Source: an uncultured Sulfurovum sp.
GTDB lineage: Bacteria; Campylobacterota; Campylobacteria; Campylobacterales; Sulfurovaceae
NCBI GenBank assembly: GCA_902727855.1
Contig: CACVAS010000058.1
Span: forward strand, 109,029 to 173,028
Length of the DNA: 64,000 bases
Direction: 5' to 3'
Below, one piece after another: positions 35,242 to 44,522 of this stretch. The translations under genes were made by a program, and so were the position numbers. Position 1 is the stretch's first letter. Each line of letters starts with the position of its first letter. A model generated the notes under the pieces. It worked only from the letters and a program-made list of their open reading frames with translations, did no database searches and was not told the DNA's origin.

Positions 35242-36132
35242 TTAGTTTGACAATGACTGAATATATGCAGTCAATGCTTTCTCTTGTACTGGGGTAATCA
35301 GTGTATTAAATGCTGGCATCTTGCCTATTATACCTTTTTTACCATGTTGTAATGTCTGCTTCATCAGTGCATCATCATATGTCACAAGATTTGGTGACAT
35401 ACCACCATTTCCTTTACTATCCATACCATGACATGATGTACATGCACCATACGATGCAGGGACTTCACCTTTAAGCCCACCAGCAATATACTCTGCAATC
35501 TCTTCTGCAGCCTCTCCACTTGCCATACCTGCAGGCATAGCTCCCATAGGATAACCTAGTTGATTTTGACCATTTTCTATCACATACAAGATTTGTTCTT
35601 TATTCATTCTAGCTGTAAAATCGTGTGCTCTTCCAGAAAGTCCATCTCCAGTTGCACCATGACATTGTGAACATTGTACTAAGTAGATAGATTCTCCCAT
35701 CTCTTTAAGTGTCTCTGCATTTGCATTTTTATGTGTCTCTTCAAACTTTTTATTATAGGCAAGTACTTCTTCATTGTATTCACCTATCTGGCTATATGCG
35801 TTAATTGGATACCCAAAGAACCCATACCACATTGACCACAAAAATACTCCTAAATAAGAGTAAGCCCATCCAGAGGGAAGTTCGTTTTTGTATTCACCAA
35901 TACCATCCCAGTTTTCATCAGCCAACTCACCACTGGCTGTATCAGTTTTCATTTGGTTAATATATTTAACCGATACTGCTGCAGTAATAATTGCCACTGC
36001 TATAGCACCACCCATTGTAATTGCATTTACCGAATCTGCAAAAATGTCAATATTAAGCTGAGTGACAACATAAATTGTCGCAAGCACTAATACAACGGCA
36101 AACGCTAATGCTTTTATCATTAATCCGTTCAT
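35242..36132 (-). CDS. ccoP: CcoP, di-haem subunit of cbb3 oxidase
   Basis: A 296-residue subunit. It has two N-terminal helices (about residues 5-25 and 35-55), a further hydrophobic segment near residues 90-108, and two cytochrome c domains with CSQCH (near residue 156) and CTSCH (near residue 235). It receives electrons from soluble cytochromes and passes them to CcoO. The start overlaps the ccoQ stop (ATGA). Order ccoN-ccoO-ccoQ-ccoP on the minus strand is the standard one. Confidence 0.95.
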   Translation of the reverse strand: MNGLMIKALAFAVVLVLATIYVVTQLNIDIFADSVNAITMGGAIAVAIITAAVSVKYINQMKTDTASGELADENWDGIGEYKNELPSGWAYSYLGVFLWSMWYGFFGYPINAYSQIGEYNEEVLAYNKKFEETHKNANAETLKEMGESIYLVQCSQCHGATGDGLSGRAHDFTARMNKEQILYVIENGQNQLGYPMGAMPAGMASGEAAEEIAEYIAGGLKGEVPASYGACTSCHGMDSKGNGGMSPNLVTYDDALMKQTLQHGKKGIIGKMPAFNTLITPVQEKALTAYIQSLSN

Positions 36133-36353
36133 TTTTTATCTTCCTTATAATCTCTTTTTGATGCAGGTTTATCTTCAACAGGTGCACTTGTCACTTCATC
36201 ATCAAGTGCAATATTCCCATATTTTTCATAATCCCTCTCACCTTTTTTTTCTGACCGATACAGGTGTATAATATACCCATATAGCATAATGACTAAAAAA
36301 ATTGTCATAAAGAAACTTGCATAGCCTTGTAAGTTTCTAATATCCATATCCAT
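36129..36353 (-). CDS. ccoQ: CcoQ, small subunit of cbb3 oxidase
   Basis: A 74-residue protein with one membrane helix (about residues 11-30) and a charged cytoplasmic tail. The helix (YASFFMTIFLVIMLYGYIIHLYRS) followed by KKGERDYEKYG is the usual CcoQ layout. It stabilises the oxidase core. It lies 10 bp after ccoO and overlaps ccoP by 4 bp. Confidence 0.88.
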   Translation of the reverse strand: MDMDIRNLQGYASFFMTIFLVIMLYGYIIHLYRSEKKGERDYEKYGNIALDDEVTSAPVEDKPASKRDYKEDKK

Positions 36354-36363
36354 ACTAAGCTAC

Positions 36364-37029
36364 CTACTTTAGACTATTCATATATGCGATAAGTGCAACA
36401 ACTTCTGGTACTTTACCCTCAGCTATCGCAGCTTTTACACGTTCATCTTTCATATCTGCTGCTATTTTCTTAGCCTCTTCAAGTACTGTTGGTCTGTATG
36501 CATCCCATGCAGCCTGACCTCTTTTTATTCCAGGGCCATATGGTGTATGAAATACGTTTTTAACTGTTACAGCTTCTGCATATGCTGTCTCTATATCAGC
36601 CTCGTTTTCGAACTGGTGTTCGTATGCTGGCATAATAGACCCCGGTACAATCTGAGGTGGGTTTAACATATGAGCCTCATGCCAATCTGTTGTACGGTAA
36701 TTACCTATACGGTGCAAGTCTGGACCAGTTCTCTTTGAGCCCCACAAAAATGGTCTGTCATAGGCATATTCACCAGAAAGTGAATAGTCACCATAACGAT
36801 CCGTTTCAGATTTAAACGGACGAATCATCTGTGAGTGACATGCCATACAGTTGTCTTTCATGTAAACATTTTTACCTGCAAGCTCAAGCACCGTACGTGG
36901 CTTCATATCTATTAAGGGTTTACCCGCTTGTGAAAAGTTTGGTACTATCTCTATAAGTCCTGCGAATGAGATAACTATTGATACCGCAGCCGCAAAAAAG
37001 AATGGATTTTTTTCTAACCAATGAAACAT
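36364..37029 (-). CDS. ccoO: CcoO, mono-haem subunit of cbb3 oxidase
   Basis: A 221-residue membrane-anchored cytochrome c. One N-terminal helix (about residues 8-28) and a single CMACH site (near residue 62), followed by the family segment MIRPFKSETDRYGDYS. Electrons pass through it to the CcoN active site. It lies 11 bp after ccoN, with a GGGAG ribosome binding site before ATG. Confidence 0.96.
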   Translation of the reverse strand: MFHWLEKNPFFFAAAVSIVISFAGLIEIVPNFSQAGKPLIDMKPRTVLELAGKNVYMKDNCMACHSQMIRPFKSETDRYGDYSLSGEYAYDRPFLWGSKRTGPDLHRIGNYRTTDWHEAHMLNPPQIVPGSIMPAYEHQFENEADIETAYAEAVTVKNVFHTPYGPGIKRGQAAWDAYRPTVLEEAKKIAADMKDERVKAAIAEGKVPEVVALIAYMNSLK

Positions 37030-37040
37030 AATATACTCCC

Positions 37041-38507
37041 TTAAGCCATAGGTGATCTAAACTGTGGTTCTTCTGATAATTCTCTACCAGCAGTCCAAGT
37101 TTTATAAATATTGTAAGCAAACATGATGAAACCAGTAAGGTACATAACACCAGCTATTGTTCTAATTACATAATAAGGATGAAGTACAGTCACTGTATCG
37201 ATAAATGAGTACATCAAATTACCATACTCATCTACTGCTCTCCACATCATACCTTGTGTGATACCTGCAATCCATAAAGATGTAAAGTACAACACAACTG
37301 CCGTTGTCTGAAGCCAAAACTGTGCTTCCATAAGTTTTTTAGAGTATATTTCTCTTTTAAACATACGTGGAGCCATGTGGAAGATAGCTGCCATTACCAT
37401 AAAGACAACCCAACCAAGAACACCATCATGTACATGTCCAGGAATCCAGTCTGTGAAGTGTGCAATTGCATTAACAGATCTAATCGCTTGGATTGGTCCT
37501 TCTATTGTTGATAACATATAGAAAGTTGATGCAAGTACCATAAACTTAATCAGTGGGTTTTCAGTCAGTTGATTCCACTCACCTTTCATTGTAAGAAGCA
37601 TGTTAATAGCAGAACCCCATGAAGGTAAAATAAGTACTACTGAGAACGCAGAACCCATAGTCTGCATCCAATCTGGAACTGTTGACCAAAGTAGGTGGTG
37701 TGAACCAGCCCAAAGATACACAAACATAAGTCCCCAGAAAGAAAGAAGTGACAATTTATAAGAATAAATAGCTTGACCAGACTCTTTTGGAAGGAAGTAA
37801 TAAATCATACCAACAATTGGTACAGTAAATCCAAATGCAACCGCATTATGTCCATACCACCACTGAACAAGTGCATCATTCGTTCCTGCATACATAGATA
37901 CAGAGTGTAAAGGGTCACCTAGTCCACCAGATGTGAAATATGTTGGTATTTCCATATTGTTAAATAGGTAAAGCATAGCAATTCCTAAAAAACAAGCCAA
38001 GTAATACCATACAGAAATATAGAGTGCTTTTTCACGTCTAATCCCAATAAGTCCCATCATATTCACACCCCAAAGTACCCAAACAAGTACAACCACAATA
38101 TCAAATGGCCACTCATACTGAGCATACTCTTTTGAAGTAGAATATCCTAAAAGTAGTGATACTGTTGCAGCCAGTGCACCTATAAAATAGAGCCAAAACT
38201 GTATATTTCCTACTACCATCAAAAACTTTGATTCAGCCATAGACACTTTTAGTACTCTCTGTCCTAAATAGAACCAAGTTGCAAAAACTGCACTTACTGT
38301 AAATCCAAATACAACGGTATTTGTGTGAACCGGTCTAAGTCTGGAAAATGTACCATATTCACCCAATAAATAGTTTAATTCAGGAAAAGCCATTTGTGCG
38401 GCAATAAGCGTTCCTACCAACATCCCCAAAAATCCAAACAAAATAGTTAAAAAAGTAAACTTTTTTGCCAGTGAATAATCATATTCTAATGCTGCATTTG
38501 CTTGCAT
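37041..38507 (-). CDS. ccoN: CcoN, catalytic subunit of cbb3 oxidase
   Basis: A 488-residue haem-copper oxidase subunit I of subtype C with about twelve helices. Haem and CuB ligands are visible in RPVHTNTVVFGF, WWYGHNAVAFGFTVP, GSHHLLWS and HFTDWIPGHVHDGVLGW. It reduces oxygen to water at very low oxygen levels and pumps protons. AAGGGGG precedes ATG. It is the first gene of the cco operon, with a TATAAT -10 candidate on the minus strand at 38567-38562. Confidence 0.97.
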   Translation of the reverse strand: MQANAALEYDYSLAKKFTFLTILFGFLGMLVGTLIAAQMAFPELNYLLGEYGTFSRLRPVHTNTVVFGFTVSAVFATWFYLGQRVLKVSMAESKFLMVVGNIQFWLYFIGALAATVSLLLGYSTSKEYAQYEWPFDIVVVLVWVLWGVNMMGLIGIRREKALYISVWYYLACFLGIAMLYLFNNMEIPTYFTSGGLGDPLHSVSMYAGTNDALVQWWYGHNAVAFGFTVPIVGMIYYFLPKESGQAIYSYKLSLLSFWGLMFVYLWAGSHHLLWSTVPDWMQTMGSAFSVVLILPSWGSAINMLLTMKGEWNQLTENPLIKFMVLASTFYMLSTIEGPIQAIRSVNAIAHFTDWIPGHVHDGVLGWVVFMVMAAIFHMAPRMFKREIYSKKLMEAQFWLQTTAVVLYFTSLWIAGITQGMMWRAVDEYGNLMYSFIDTVTVLHPYYVIRTIAGVMYLTGFIMFAYNIYKTWTAGRELSEEPQFRSPMA

Positions 38508-38739
38508 GCAAACCCCCTTACGGTTAATTTATATGTTGTATAATCACAACATTCAATAATAATTATAAGATTATTTAGTTTTTGAAAGCTTAATCTATGT
38601 GAATATACACGAAATTTGGGCTTAATATGGAGAATTTGAGAGTATTTTTCTTATTTTGACGTATAATATATTCTAATTATACATCAAAAATGTTGATAAA
38701 AATAAGAGTGTTTTTATCCTAATTATTGATGCATTCTTC
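38508..38739 (-). promoter_or_regulatory. cco promoter region
   Basis: This 232-bp gap holds no gene. On the minus strand TATAAT at 38567-38562 is 55 bp before ccoN and is the best -10 candidate. The symmetric ATCAA-N5-TTGAT at 38683-38697 is not an FNR site. No perfect FNR-type box was found here, unlike at nrfH. Confidence 0.4.
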
Positions 38740-39342
38740 TTATTTGAACCACGATTTTACAGTTGCCCATACACCTGTTTCTATCCCTTTATCTTCATTA
38801 TCTAATTCAATATATCTATCACATCCAGCTTGCAATCCACTTTCACATCCTTTTTTATAAAATGCTTTTTCTTTTACTCTATTTTTTTCTACACCAAACC
38901 CACCTCTGTAAATGATGGCAACATTATAACAAGCATCACCACTTTGTAAATCACATGCTTTTTCAAAAAAAATTCTTGCTTTAATATCATCTTGTCTAAT
39001 GTCATGCCCATCTCTATAAATTACAGCTAAAGATTCACATGCACTTTTAACACCACGTTCACAAGAAGACTCTAAATAAGGACGAGCTGCTATATAACTC
39101 TTGTCTTTATAGTAGTTAGTACCCATATTATCACAAGCTTTCGCATAACCCAAAATACATGATTTACGCATAAAACTTAAACCTCGCTCTCTAATATCTT
39201 GTACTTTTGCATTTTCTCCTGTAACCAATGGCAATGCATACTCAAAACATGCACGCGCATCACCTTCTAAACATTTCTGCTCACTTGCCTGCGCAATGAA
39301 GAGTGTCAAAATTAAACCAACTATTATTTTATCTATACGCAT
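38740..39342 (-). CDS. Sel1-repeat exported protein
   Basis: A 200-residue protein with a signal peptide (about residues 1-20, ending IAQAS) and about four Sel1-like repeats with paired cysteines spaced as in Hcp proteins (for example ACDNMGTNYYKDKSYIAARPYLESSC). The function is unknown; it may bind a periplasmic partner. Start ATG 39342 is preferred because AAGG is 7 bp upstream; ATG 39348 is too close to it. It is 3 bp after the preceding gene on the same strand, so the two are likely co-transcribed. Confidence 0.78.
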   Translation of the reverse strand: MRIDKIIVGLILTLFIAQASEQKCLEGDARACFEYALPLVTGENAKVQDIRERGLSFMRKSCILGYAKACDNMGTNYYKDKSYIAARPYLESSCERGVKSACESLAVIYRDGHDIRQDDIKARIFFEKACDLQSGDACYNVAIIYRGGFGVEKNRVKEKAFYKKGCESGLQAGCDRYIELDNEDKGIETGVWATVKSWFK

Positions 39343-39351
39343 ATACATGCC

Positions 39352-39876
39352 TTATCTTTCGTTTCTTGCATTATTCATTGCTGCTAACAAGTAAGCATTT
39401 TCTTCTTGCATAGTAGTAAATGCATTCTTCATATATTCTTCTAGTGGTTCACCCTTTAGGTTTTTTTCAAGTGCCTTAGTGTAATGCATTAAAAAATCTT
39501 TATAGGGAGTACCCCCAGATGCCAATGCAAGTTTTAAATCTATATCTGGAAATATCGTCTTCCATGATGGTCCTAACTGACGAACGACCTTATTGTTATT
39601 GATAAAAACCACTGCTATGATTAATATCATTACCATCGATAAAAAGACAACAAAAAATATGATTGCTTGGGCAATACCTAGCATATTAAAGATGGTGTCA
39701 TTAAAAATACCTGCAAAGAGTAGCACAGGTAAAGAGAGACAAAAAAGAATTACCCACTTTGCGCCAATACCTCCAAGGGGAAATTGATCAAATATAAGTC
39801 TTTTTTTTGCTGTTGTACCATTATATTTTGTGATTGTAGATAACATAGTATCAAGAGAATAGTTTTTTTCTTTCAT
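39352..39876 (-). CDS. Membrane protein with two helices, unknown
   Basis: A 174-residue protein with two adjacent membrane helices (about residues 38-58 and 65-92) and helical cytoplasmic ends. It has no cysteine or haem motif. No family was recognised. It lies between ctaB and a Sel1 gene in the respiratory region and might belong to either. Confidence 0.6.
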   Translation of the reverse strand: MKEKNYSLDTMLSTITKYNGTTAKKRLIFDQFPLGGIGAKWVILFCLSLPVLLFAGIFNDTIFNMLGIAQAIIFFVVFLSMVMILIIAVVFINNNKVVRQLGPSWKTIFPDIDLKLALASGGTPYKDFLMHYTKALEKNLKGEPLEEYMKNAFTTMQEENAYLLAAMNNARNER

Positions 39877-39950
39877 GAAAATCCTTAGTAAGGTAAAGTA
39901 ATAGGGGTATTATAGAAAGTAAAACCAAAGTGTTAGCTTTGATTTCACGC

Positions 39951-40814
39951 TTAAGAAATATGATGTTTGATATACTCATCAATACTAAGAAGTATAATGA
40001 TGGCTAAGAAAGCAACATTTATCTTCCAAAATACTGATCGAGCATTGCTAAGTTGAAAACTATCTCGCAATAACTCTAAAGATGATACAAATGCCCAAAT
40101 ACCAACTAAAGCAGCAAGTATAATGACAATCGCATATGGTTCAAACACAGAAACCAAAAAGATACCTGCTTGTATGGTAAAGATAAGCCAAACAAACGTT
40201 AACCTCTGAAGGCTTGCCTGTCCAAAAAGTCTCATTGCTGTAGGGTAACCACCATCTTTGTAGTCACCATGAAAAAGCATGACAAGTAACCAAAAATGAG
40301 GTACTTGCCAAATAAAATAGTATGTCGCTAAAGCCATAAATTCTAATGTTATCAAACTTTCCCCAGCAACCATCCAGCCAATAGCAGGCGGTATGACACC
40401 CAAAATTGCACCAGGTACTACTGCTAATGCGGACTTCTTCTTTAATGGTGTATACATAAGGTTATACCAAATAAAAGCGAACATGAAGAAGTTTACACCC
40501 GTAAGTCCTAGGAGACTATAGATCAATATAACAGAAAGTATAATAAGAATTACTGAGATAATTACTCCGGTTCTTGGAGACATACGACCTGCGGCAATAG
40601 GGCGATTTTTTGTTCTTTCCATTTTGGAATCTTCTTTATACTCTTGTACTTGATTGAGTGTAGAAACACCCATAGCAACAAGTAGTACAGAGAAGGTTGC
40701 AAGGAACATGTCAAGTCCAATCTCTCCCTTTGCCATAATGTAGGCAAAGAGAGCAGACAAGCTTACTGCAAAAGAAAGGACAAACTTGGTGACAACAAAG
40801 AAGTCTTTTATCAT
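39951..40814 (-). CDS. ctaB: Haem O synthase (protoheme IX farnesyltransferase)
   Basis: A 287-residue UbiA-family prenyltransferase with about eight or nine helices. The first aspartate-rich motif is N-x3-E-x3-D, in NQVQEYKEDSKMERTKNRPIAAG (about residues 53-75), and the segment YTPLKKKSALAVVPGAILGVIPP is typical of CtaB/CyoE. It farnesylates haem B to haem O, the precursor of haem A used by aa3-type oxidases, so its place after coxB is functional. No CtaA (haem A synthase) is in the window, so the oxidase could use haem O or CtaA may be elsewhere. Confidence 0.93.
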   Translation of the reverse strand: MIKDFFVVTKFVLSFAVSLSALFAYIMAKGEIGLDMFLATFSVLLVAMGVSTLNQVQEYKEDSKMERTKNRPIAAGRMSPRTGVIISVILIILSVILIYSLLGLTGVNFFMFAFIWYNLMYTPLKKKSALAVVPGAILGVIPPAIGWMVAGESLITLEFMALATYYFIWQVPHFWLLVMLFHGDYKDGGYPTAMRLFGQASLQRLTFVWLIFTIQAGIFLVSVFEPYAIVIILAALVGIWAFVSSLELLRDSFQLSNARSVFWKINVAFLAIIILLSIDEYIKHHIS

Positions 40815-40823
40815 CTAAAAGTC

Positions 40824-41807
40824 TTACTTCGCATCTTGCATATATTTAACAAGTTCTGCTACATCAGCATCTGGTAGAGCAAATGGTGGCATTACACCTG
40901 GGTAGAAACCTTCTGGCACATCTTTATCAGGATTCACAATAGCATCTTTTAAGTATTCTGCATCGTATTTTGCACCAATACCTTTAAGTGCTGGTCCAAC
41001 AAGTATTGCATCTGAGTCAATTGAGTGACATCCTGCACATCCATTATCTTCATAAAGTGACTGACCTTTAGAAATAGTCGCTGCACTTGGATCTTCAAAT
41101 GGTGACTTTGCAGTACTTTCAAACCATGCATCGTAATCAGCTTGTTCCATAACAACAACTTTAGAGTACATGTAAGAGTGAGCTGTACCGCAGTACTCTG
41201 CACATTCTACTTCATACTCACCAGGCACATCAGATTTAAACCATTGCTTAGTTGTACGTCCGGGAACAACATCTTCTTTCATACGGAATGCTGGTACATA
41301 CCATGAATGTATAACATCGTTAAGTGGTGCAGTCATTTCTAAAATGATGTTTGTTCCCACAGGAACATACAACCCTCTTTTTACATCACCTATTTTTTTG
41401 TCATACACTGAAGTGATTTTATGAACATGTCCAGATTTATTTGCTGGGTATTCATATTTCCATTTCCATTTAGAACCTTCTAATTTGATAGTAATACTCT
41501 CTGATGCAGGGGGCATAGTTCTAAGTGATTTCATAGAAGTATATCCATAGTAAAAAAGTACCATCATTAATGCTGTAGGGATCAATGTCCAAGCAATCTC
41601 AAGTGGCGTATTGTGTGTGTAGTTAATAATGTCTTCATCTTTAACATTACTCTCTCTATATTTCCAAGCAAAATAAAACATTGGAACAATGACAGATAGT
41701 CCAAGAACTATTGATATCCAAAAGTTTATCCAAAATGCCTGGTCAACATCAGCTGCAAAGGTTGCAGCCATTGAATTAAAACCAGTTAGTGTGTTGTTAG
41801 CATCCAT
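40824..41807 (-). CDS. coxB: Cytochrome c oxidase subunit II fused to cytochrome c (caa3 type)
   Basis: A 327-residue subunit. Two N-terminal helices (about residues 26-48 and 68-90) are followed by the CuA domain, with HSWYVPAFRMKEDVVPG and the ligands in CAEYCGTAHSYM (near residues 205-216). A C-terminal cytochrome c domain carries CAGCH at residues 257-261 and a methionine ligand candidate in GVMPPFALP. The fusion makes this a caa3-type oxidase able to accept electrons through its own haem. It lies 9 bp after coxD and 9 bp before ctaB. Confidence 0.95.
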   Translation of the reverse strand: MDANNTLTGFNSMAATFAADVDQAFWINFWISIVLGLSVIVPMFYFAWKYRESNVKDEDIINYTHNTPLEIAWTLIPTALMMVLFYYGYTSMKSLRTMPPASESITIKLEGSKWKWKYEYPANKSGHVHKITSVYDKKIGDVKRGLYVPVGTNIILEMTAPLNDVIHSWYVPAFRMKEDVVPGRTTKQWFKSDVPGEYEVECAEYCGTAHSYMYSKVVVMEQADYDAWFESTAKSPFEDPSAATISKGQSLYEDNGCAGCHSIDSDAILVGPALKGIGAKYDAEYLKDAIVNPDKDVPEGFYPGVMPPFALPDADVAELVKYMQDAK

Positions 41808-41816
41808 AGTGCCTCC

Positions 41817-42209
41817 TTAATGTGTAGTTTTTGCTGCAGCATTATCGTCTGCAGTTTGCATTGGCGTCGCTGATGACGTAATATGACTCTCATCTTGAAA
41901 TTGGAATTTTTGAACATCTACCCCAATAACAATCGCAAAGAATGTAAATACAATAAACAATGAGAAACCAGTCATCCAAATGATGAGTTTTTCTCCTTTT
42001 AAGTGCATATAGTACATTAAAATTAACCATGCTTTTATCACAGCAATGAGCATTTGTGCCATAAATGTTGACTCTGTCATAAACATATGAGGTTGAATAA
42101 ATGTTACTGCTGTAAGTAGCAACAAGCCAATAAGTACCTTATAGTAACTTAATCTTTCTTCTTTATAATTTACTGTATTAGTGTCCACCTGTTGCTCCTC
42201 CTGCTCCAA
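41817..42209 (-). CDS. coxD: Cytochrome c oxidase subunit IV-like protein
   Basis: A 130-residue protein with three membrane helices (about residues 22-40, 48-68, 77-100) of the prokaryotic COX4/CtaF type, and a charged N terminus. Its start overlaps the end of coxC by 32 bp, so translation is coupled. It probably stabilises the oxidase complex. Confidence 0.8.
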   Translation of the reverse strand: MEQEEQQVDTNTVNYKEERLSYYKVLIGLLLLTAVTFIQPHMFMTESTFMAQMLIAVIKAWLILMYYMHLKGEKLIIWMTGFSLFIVFTFFAIVIGVDVQKFQFQDESHITSSATPMQTADDNAAAKTTH

Positions 42210-42867
42210 TCATGTAGTAATAAGGAAATACGAATACCCAAATGAGGTGTACGATATCCCAGTATAGTGCTATATTCCAATATAAAATATGGTGTTCAGG
42301 TGTTACCTTCCCAGCATTGATTCTCTTAAGTAACCATAACATAATACCAATACCAACAATAATATGAAAACCATGAAGTCCAGTCATTGAAAAGTAAAGA
42401 CCAAAGAAAAGTTTTTGACCAAATGCCAAGTCTGATCCTGGTAAAAGTTTGTCATGCATCAAAAAGATACCATGATTATACTCCGCTCTCCATTCAAAAC
42501 CTTTAATGACTAAAAATGCTGTTGCTAATAAGATAGTAGTCCATATCATTAGTTTTGCACCTTTAACATCTCCAGCTCTCATTTTAAGAAGACCCAGTCC
42601 CATAGTAAGTGCTGAAAACAATAATACAACGGTGTTGATACCACCTAGTAATCTATTTAAAGATGCAGAAGCATCTAAAAAATCTTGTGGATGAAGCGTA
42701 TTGTAATATGCAAGTGCCATAAACATTGCACCAAACATTAATACTTCTGTAAACATAAACAGCCAAAAACCTAGTTTTCCACCATAAAAGTCATCTTGCC
42801 ATCCTTGAACCTCATGTTGATTGCCATCACGATCTGTTGCAATTTCAGGTACGTATTCATGTGCCAT
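42178..42867 (-). CDS. coxC: Cytochrome c oxidase subunit III
   Basis: A 229-residue protein with about five helices. GFWLFMFTEVLMFGAMFMALAYY near residue 33 and the HGFHIIVGIGIMLWL segment with HLIWVFVFPYYYMI are the subunit III signatures. It stabilises subunit I and supports proton uptake. Its ATG overlaps the coxA stop by one base (TAATG). Confidence 0.93.
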   Translation of the reverse strand: MAHEYVPEIATDRDGNQHEVQGWQDDFYGGKLGFWLFMFTEVLMFGAMFMALAYYNTLHPQDFLDASASLNRLLGGINTVVLLFSALTMGLGLLKMRAGDVKGAKLMIWTTILLATAFLVIKGFEWRAEYNHGIFLMHDKLLPGSDLAFGQKLFFGLYFSMTGLHGFHIIVGIGIMLWLLKRINAGKVTPEHHILYWNIALYWDIVHLIWVFVFPYYYMIGAGGATGGH

Positions 42868-44522
42868 TAGTCAATCCTTTGCATAGTTTCATAATTAAAC
42901 TTCACTTTTGGTGCACCATGGTGATACTCATATGGATCAAAGTCTACATATGGAACTTTAGAGTGGTTCTCTAATGGTGGTGGTGATGATGGTAAATGCC
43001 ATTCAAGTGTTGTAGCATTCCAAGGGTTTGGTCCAGATGGTTTACCTGATCTCCATCCTTTAAAGAACACAACAAACATATACACAAGTCCAGTAATGAA
43101 GATTACTGCACCAAAGAATGAAAATTGATGATAAATCTGGAATTCTGGCAAATAATCAAAGTAACGTCTTGGCATACCGTAGTAGCCTGCAATGAACATT
43201 GGGAACCATAGAAGGTTAAATCCTACAAATTGTAAATAAAATGCAATTTTACCATGCTTTTCACTGTACATTTTCCCTGTCATAAGCGGAAACCAATAGT
43301 GAAGTCCTGCAAAGAATAAGAATACAACCCCACCAAGCATCGCGTAATGGAAGTGTGCCACCGTATAGTACGTATCTTGTAGGTGAATATCTACACCAAT
43401 CATGGCAATAGTCACACCTGTAAGACCACCAATAGTAAAGGTAATAATAGTTCCTAATGCCCATAACATAGGTGTAGAAAGGATGATTTTACCTTTATAC
43501 ATGGTAGCTATCCAGTCATAGAACTTAATACCTGTTGGAATTGCAACAAAGAATGTAAGGAATGAGAAGATAACCTTCGCCATATCTGCCATACCTGAAG
43601 TGTAAAGGTGGTGACCCCATACTAAATAACCAATACCGGCAATGGATGCTGATGAAAGAGCAATAGCTCTATATCCAAATACTTCTCTTCTTGAGAATGT
43701 AGGAATAATTTCAGACATAATACCAAATGCTGGTAAAATCATAAGATAAACAGCTGGGTGAGAATATATCCAGAATAGGTGCTCAAATAATACTGGATCT
43801 CCACCTTTAGCTGGATCAAAGATACCAATACCAAAGTATTTCTCCATAATTGCAAGTATAAGTGTAATACCAACAACTGGTGTTGCAAGAAGTTGAATCC
43901 ATGCTGTAGCATAGATACCCCATACAAATAGTGGCATTTTCCAGAAAGTCATCCCTGGTGCTCTTAGTCTGTGAATTGTTACTAAGAAGTTAAGTCCTGT
44001 AAGGATTGAGGCCATACCAAGTATAAATGCAGCAACAAGTGTAAAGATTACATTTGTACCTGTATTAATAGAATATGGTGCATAAAATGTCCAACCTGTA
44101 TCAGCAAACCCTGCTTCAGTAAACAATGATGCAATAGCAATCAATGAACCTAAAATATAAAGCCAAAATGTAAACCAGTTAAGTCTTGGGAAAGATACAT
44201 CTTTTGCACCAATCATAAGTGGCATAACAATATTACCTAATACCGCAGGAACTCCTGGTACAATAAATAGGAAGATCATAATAACCCCATGCAGTGTAAA
44301 TGCTTGGTTAAATGTATCTCCATCTATAAATTGGCCGCCTGGTGCGAATAACTCTAAACGCATTAAAAATGCTGTAGCAACCGCTACGAAAAAGAACGTA
44401 AACATAACAGCTGCATACATCAGACCAATTCTTTTATGATCAACAGTAAGCATCCATTGCATGAATGTACTTTTTGGGTGCCCTATGGCACAGTGTGTTT
44501 CGTCGAAATAACTTTTACTCAT
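42867..44522 (-). CDS. coxA: Cytochrome c oxidase subunit I, A2-type
   Basis: A 551-residue haem-copper oxidase subunit I with about twelve helices. The CuB/haem site reads WIYSHPAVYLMILPAFGI (Tyr253, Ser254, His255, with the cross-linked Tyr at 259), then WGHHLYTSGM and YYTVAHFHYAMLGG. A1-type enzymes have a glutamate two residues after the conserved CuB histidine; here YSHP with alanine in its place is the A2 signature known from Rhodothermus and Thermus caa3. It reduces oxygen and pumps protons. It overlaps the sco stop by 4 bp. Confidence 0.95.
   Translation of the reverse strand: MSKSYFDETHCAIGHPKSTFMQWMLTVDHKRIGLMYAAVMFTFFFVAVATAFLMRLELFAPGGQFIDGDTFNQAFTLHGVIMIFLFIVPGVPAVLGNIVMPLMIGAKDVSFPRLNWFTFWLYILGSLIAIASLFTEAGFADTGWTFYAPYSINTGTNVIFTLVAAFILGMASILTGLNFLVTIHRLRAPGMTFWKMPLFVWGIYATAWIQLLATPVVGITLILAIMEKYFGIGIFDPAKGGDPVLFEHLFWIYSHPAVYLMILPAFGIMSEIIPTFSRREVFGYRAIALSSASIAGIGYLVWGHHLYTSGMADMAKVIFSFLTFFVAIPTGIKFYDWIATMYKGKIILSTPMLWALGTIITFTIGGLTGVTIAMIGVDIHLQDTYYTVAHFHYAMLGGVVFLFFAGLHYWFPLMTGKMYSEKHGKIAFYLQFVGFNLLWFPMFIAGYYGMPRRYFDYLPEFQIYHQFSFFGAVIFITGLVYMFVVFFKGWRSGKPSGPNPWNATTLEWHLPSSPPPLENHSKVPYVDFDPYEYHHGAPKVKFNYETMQRID

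Noticed and set aside
38683-38697. ATCAA-N5-TTGAT symmetric element upstream of the cco operon, first read as an FNR box
   Set aside because: The half-sites are in the opposite order and the spacer is five, not four; FNR-type boxes are TTGAT-N4-ATCAA.
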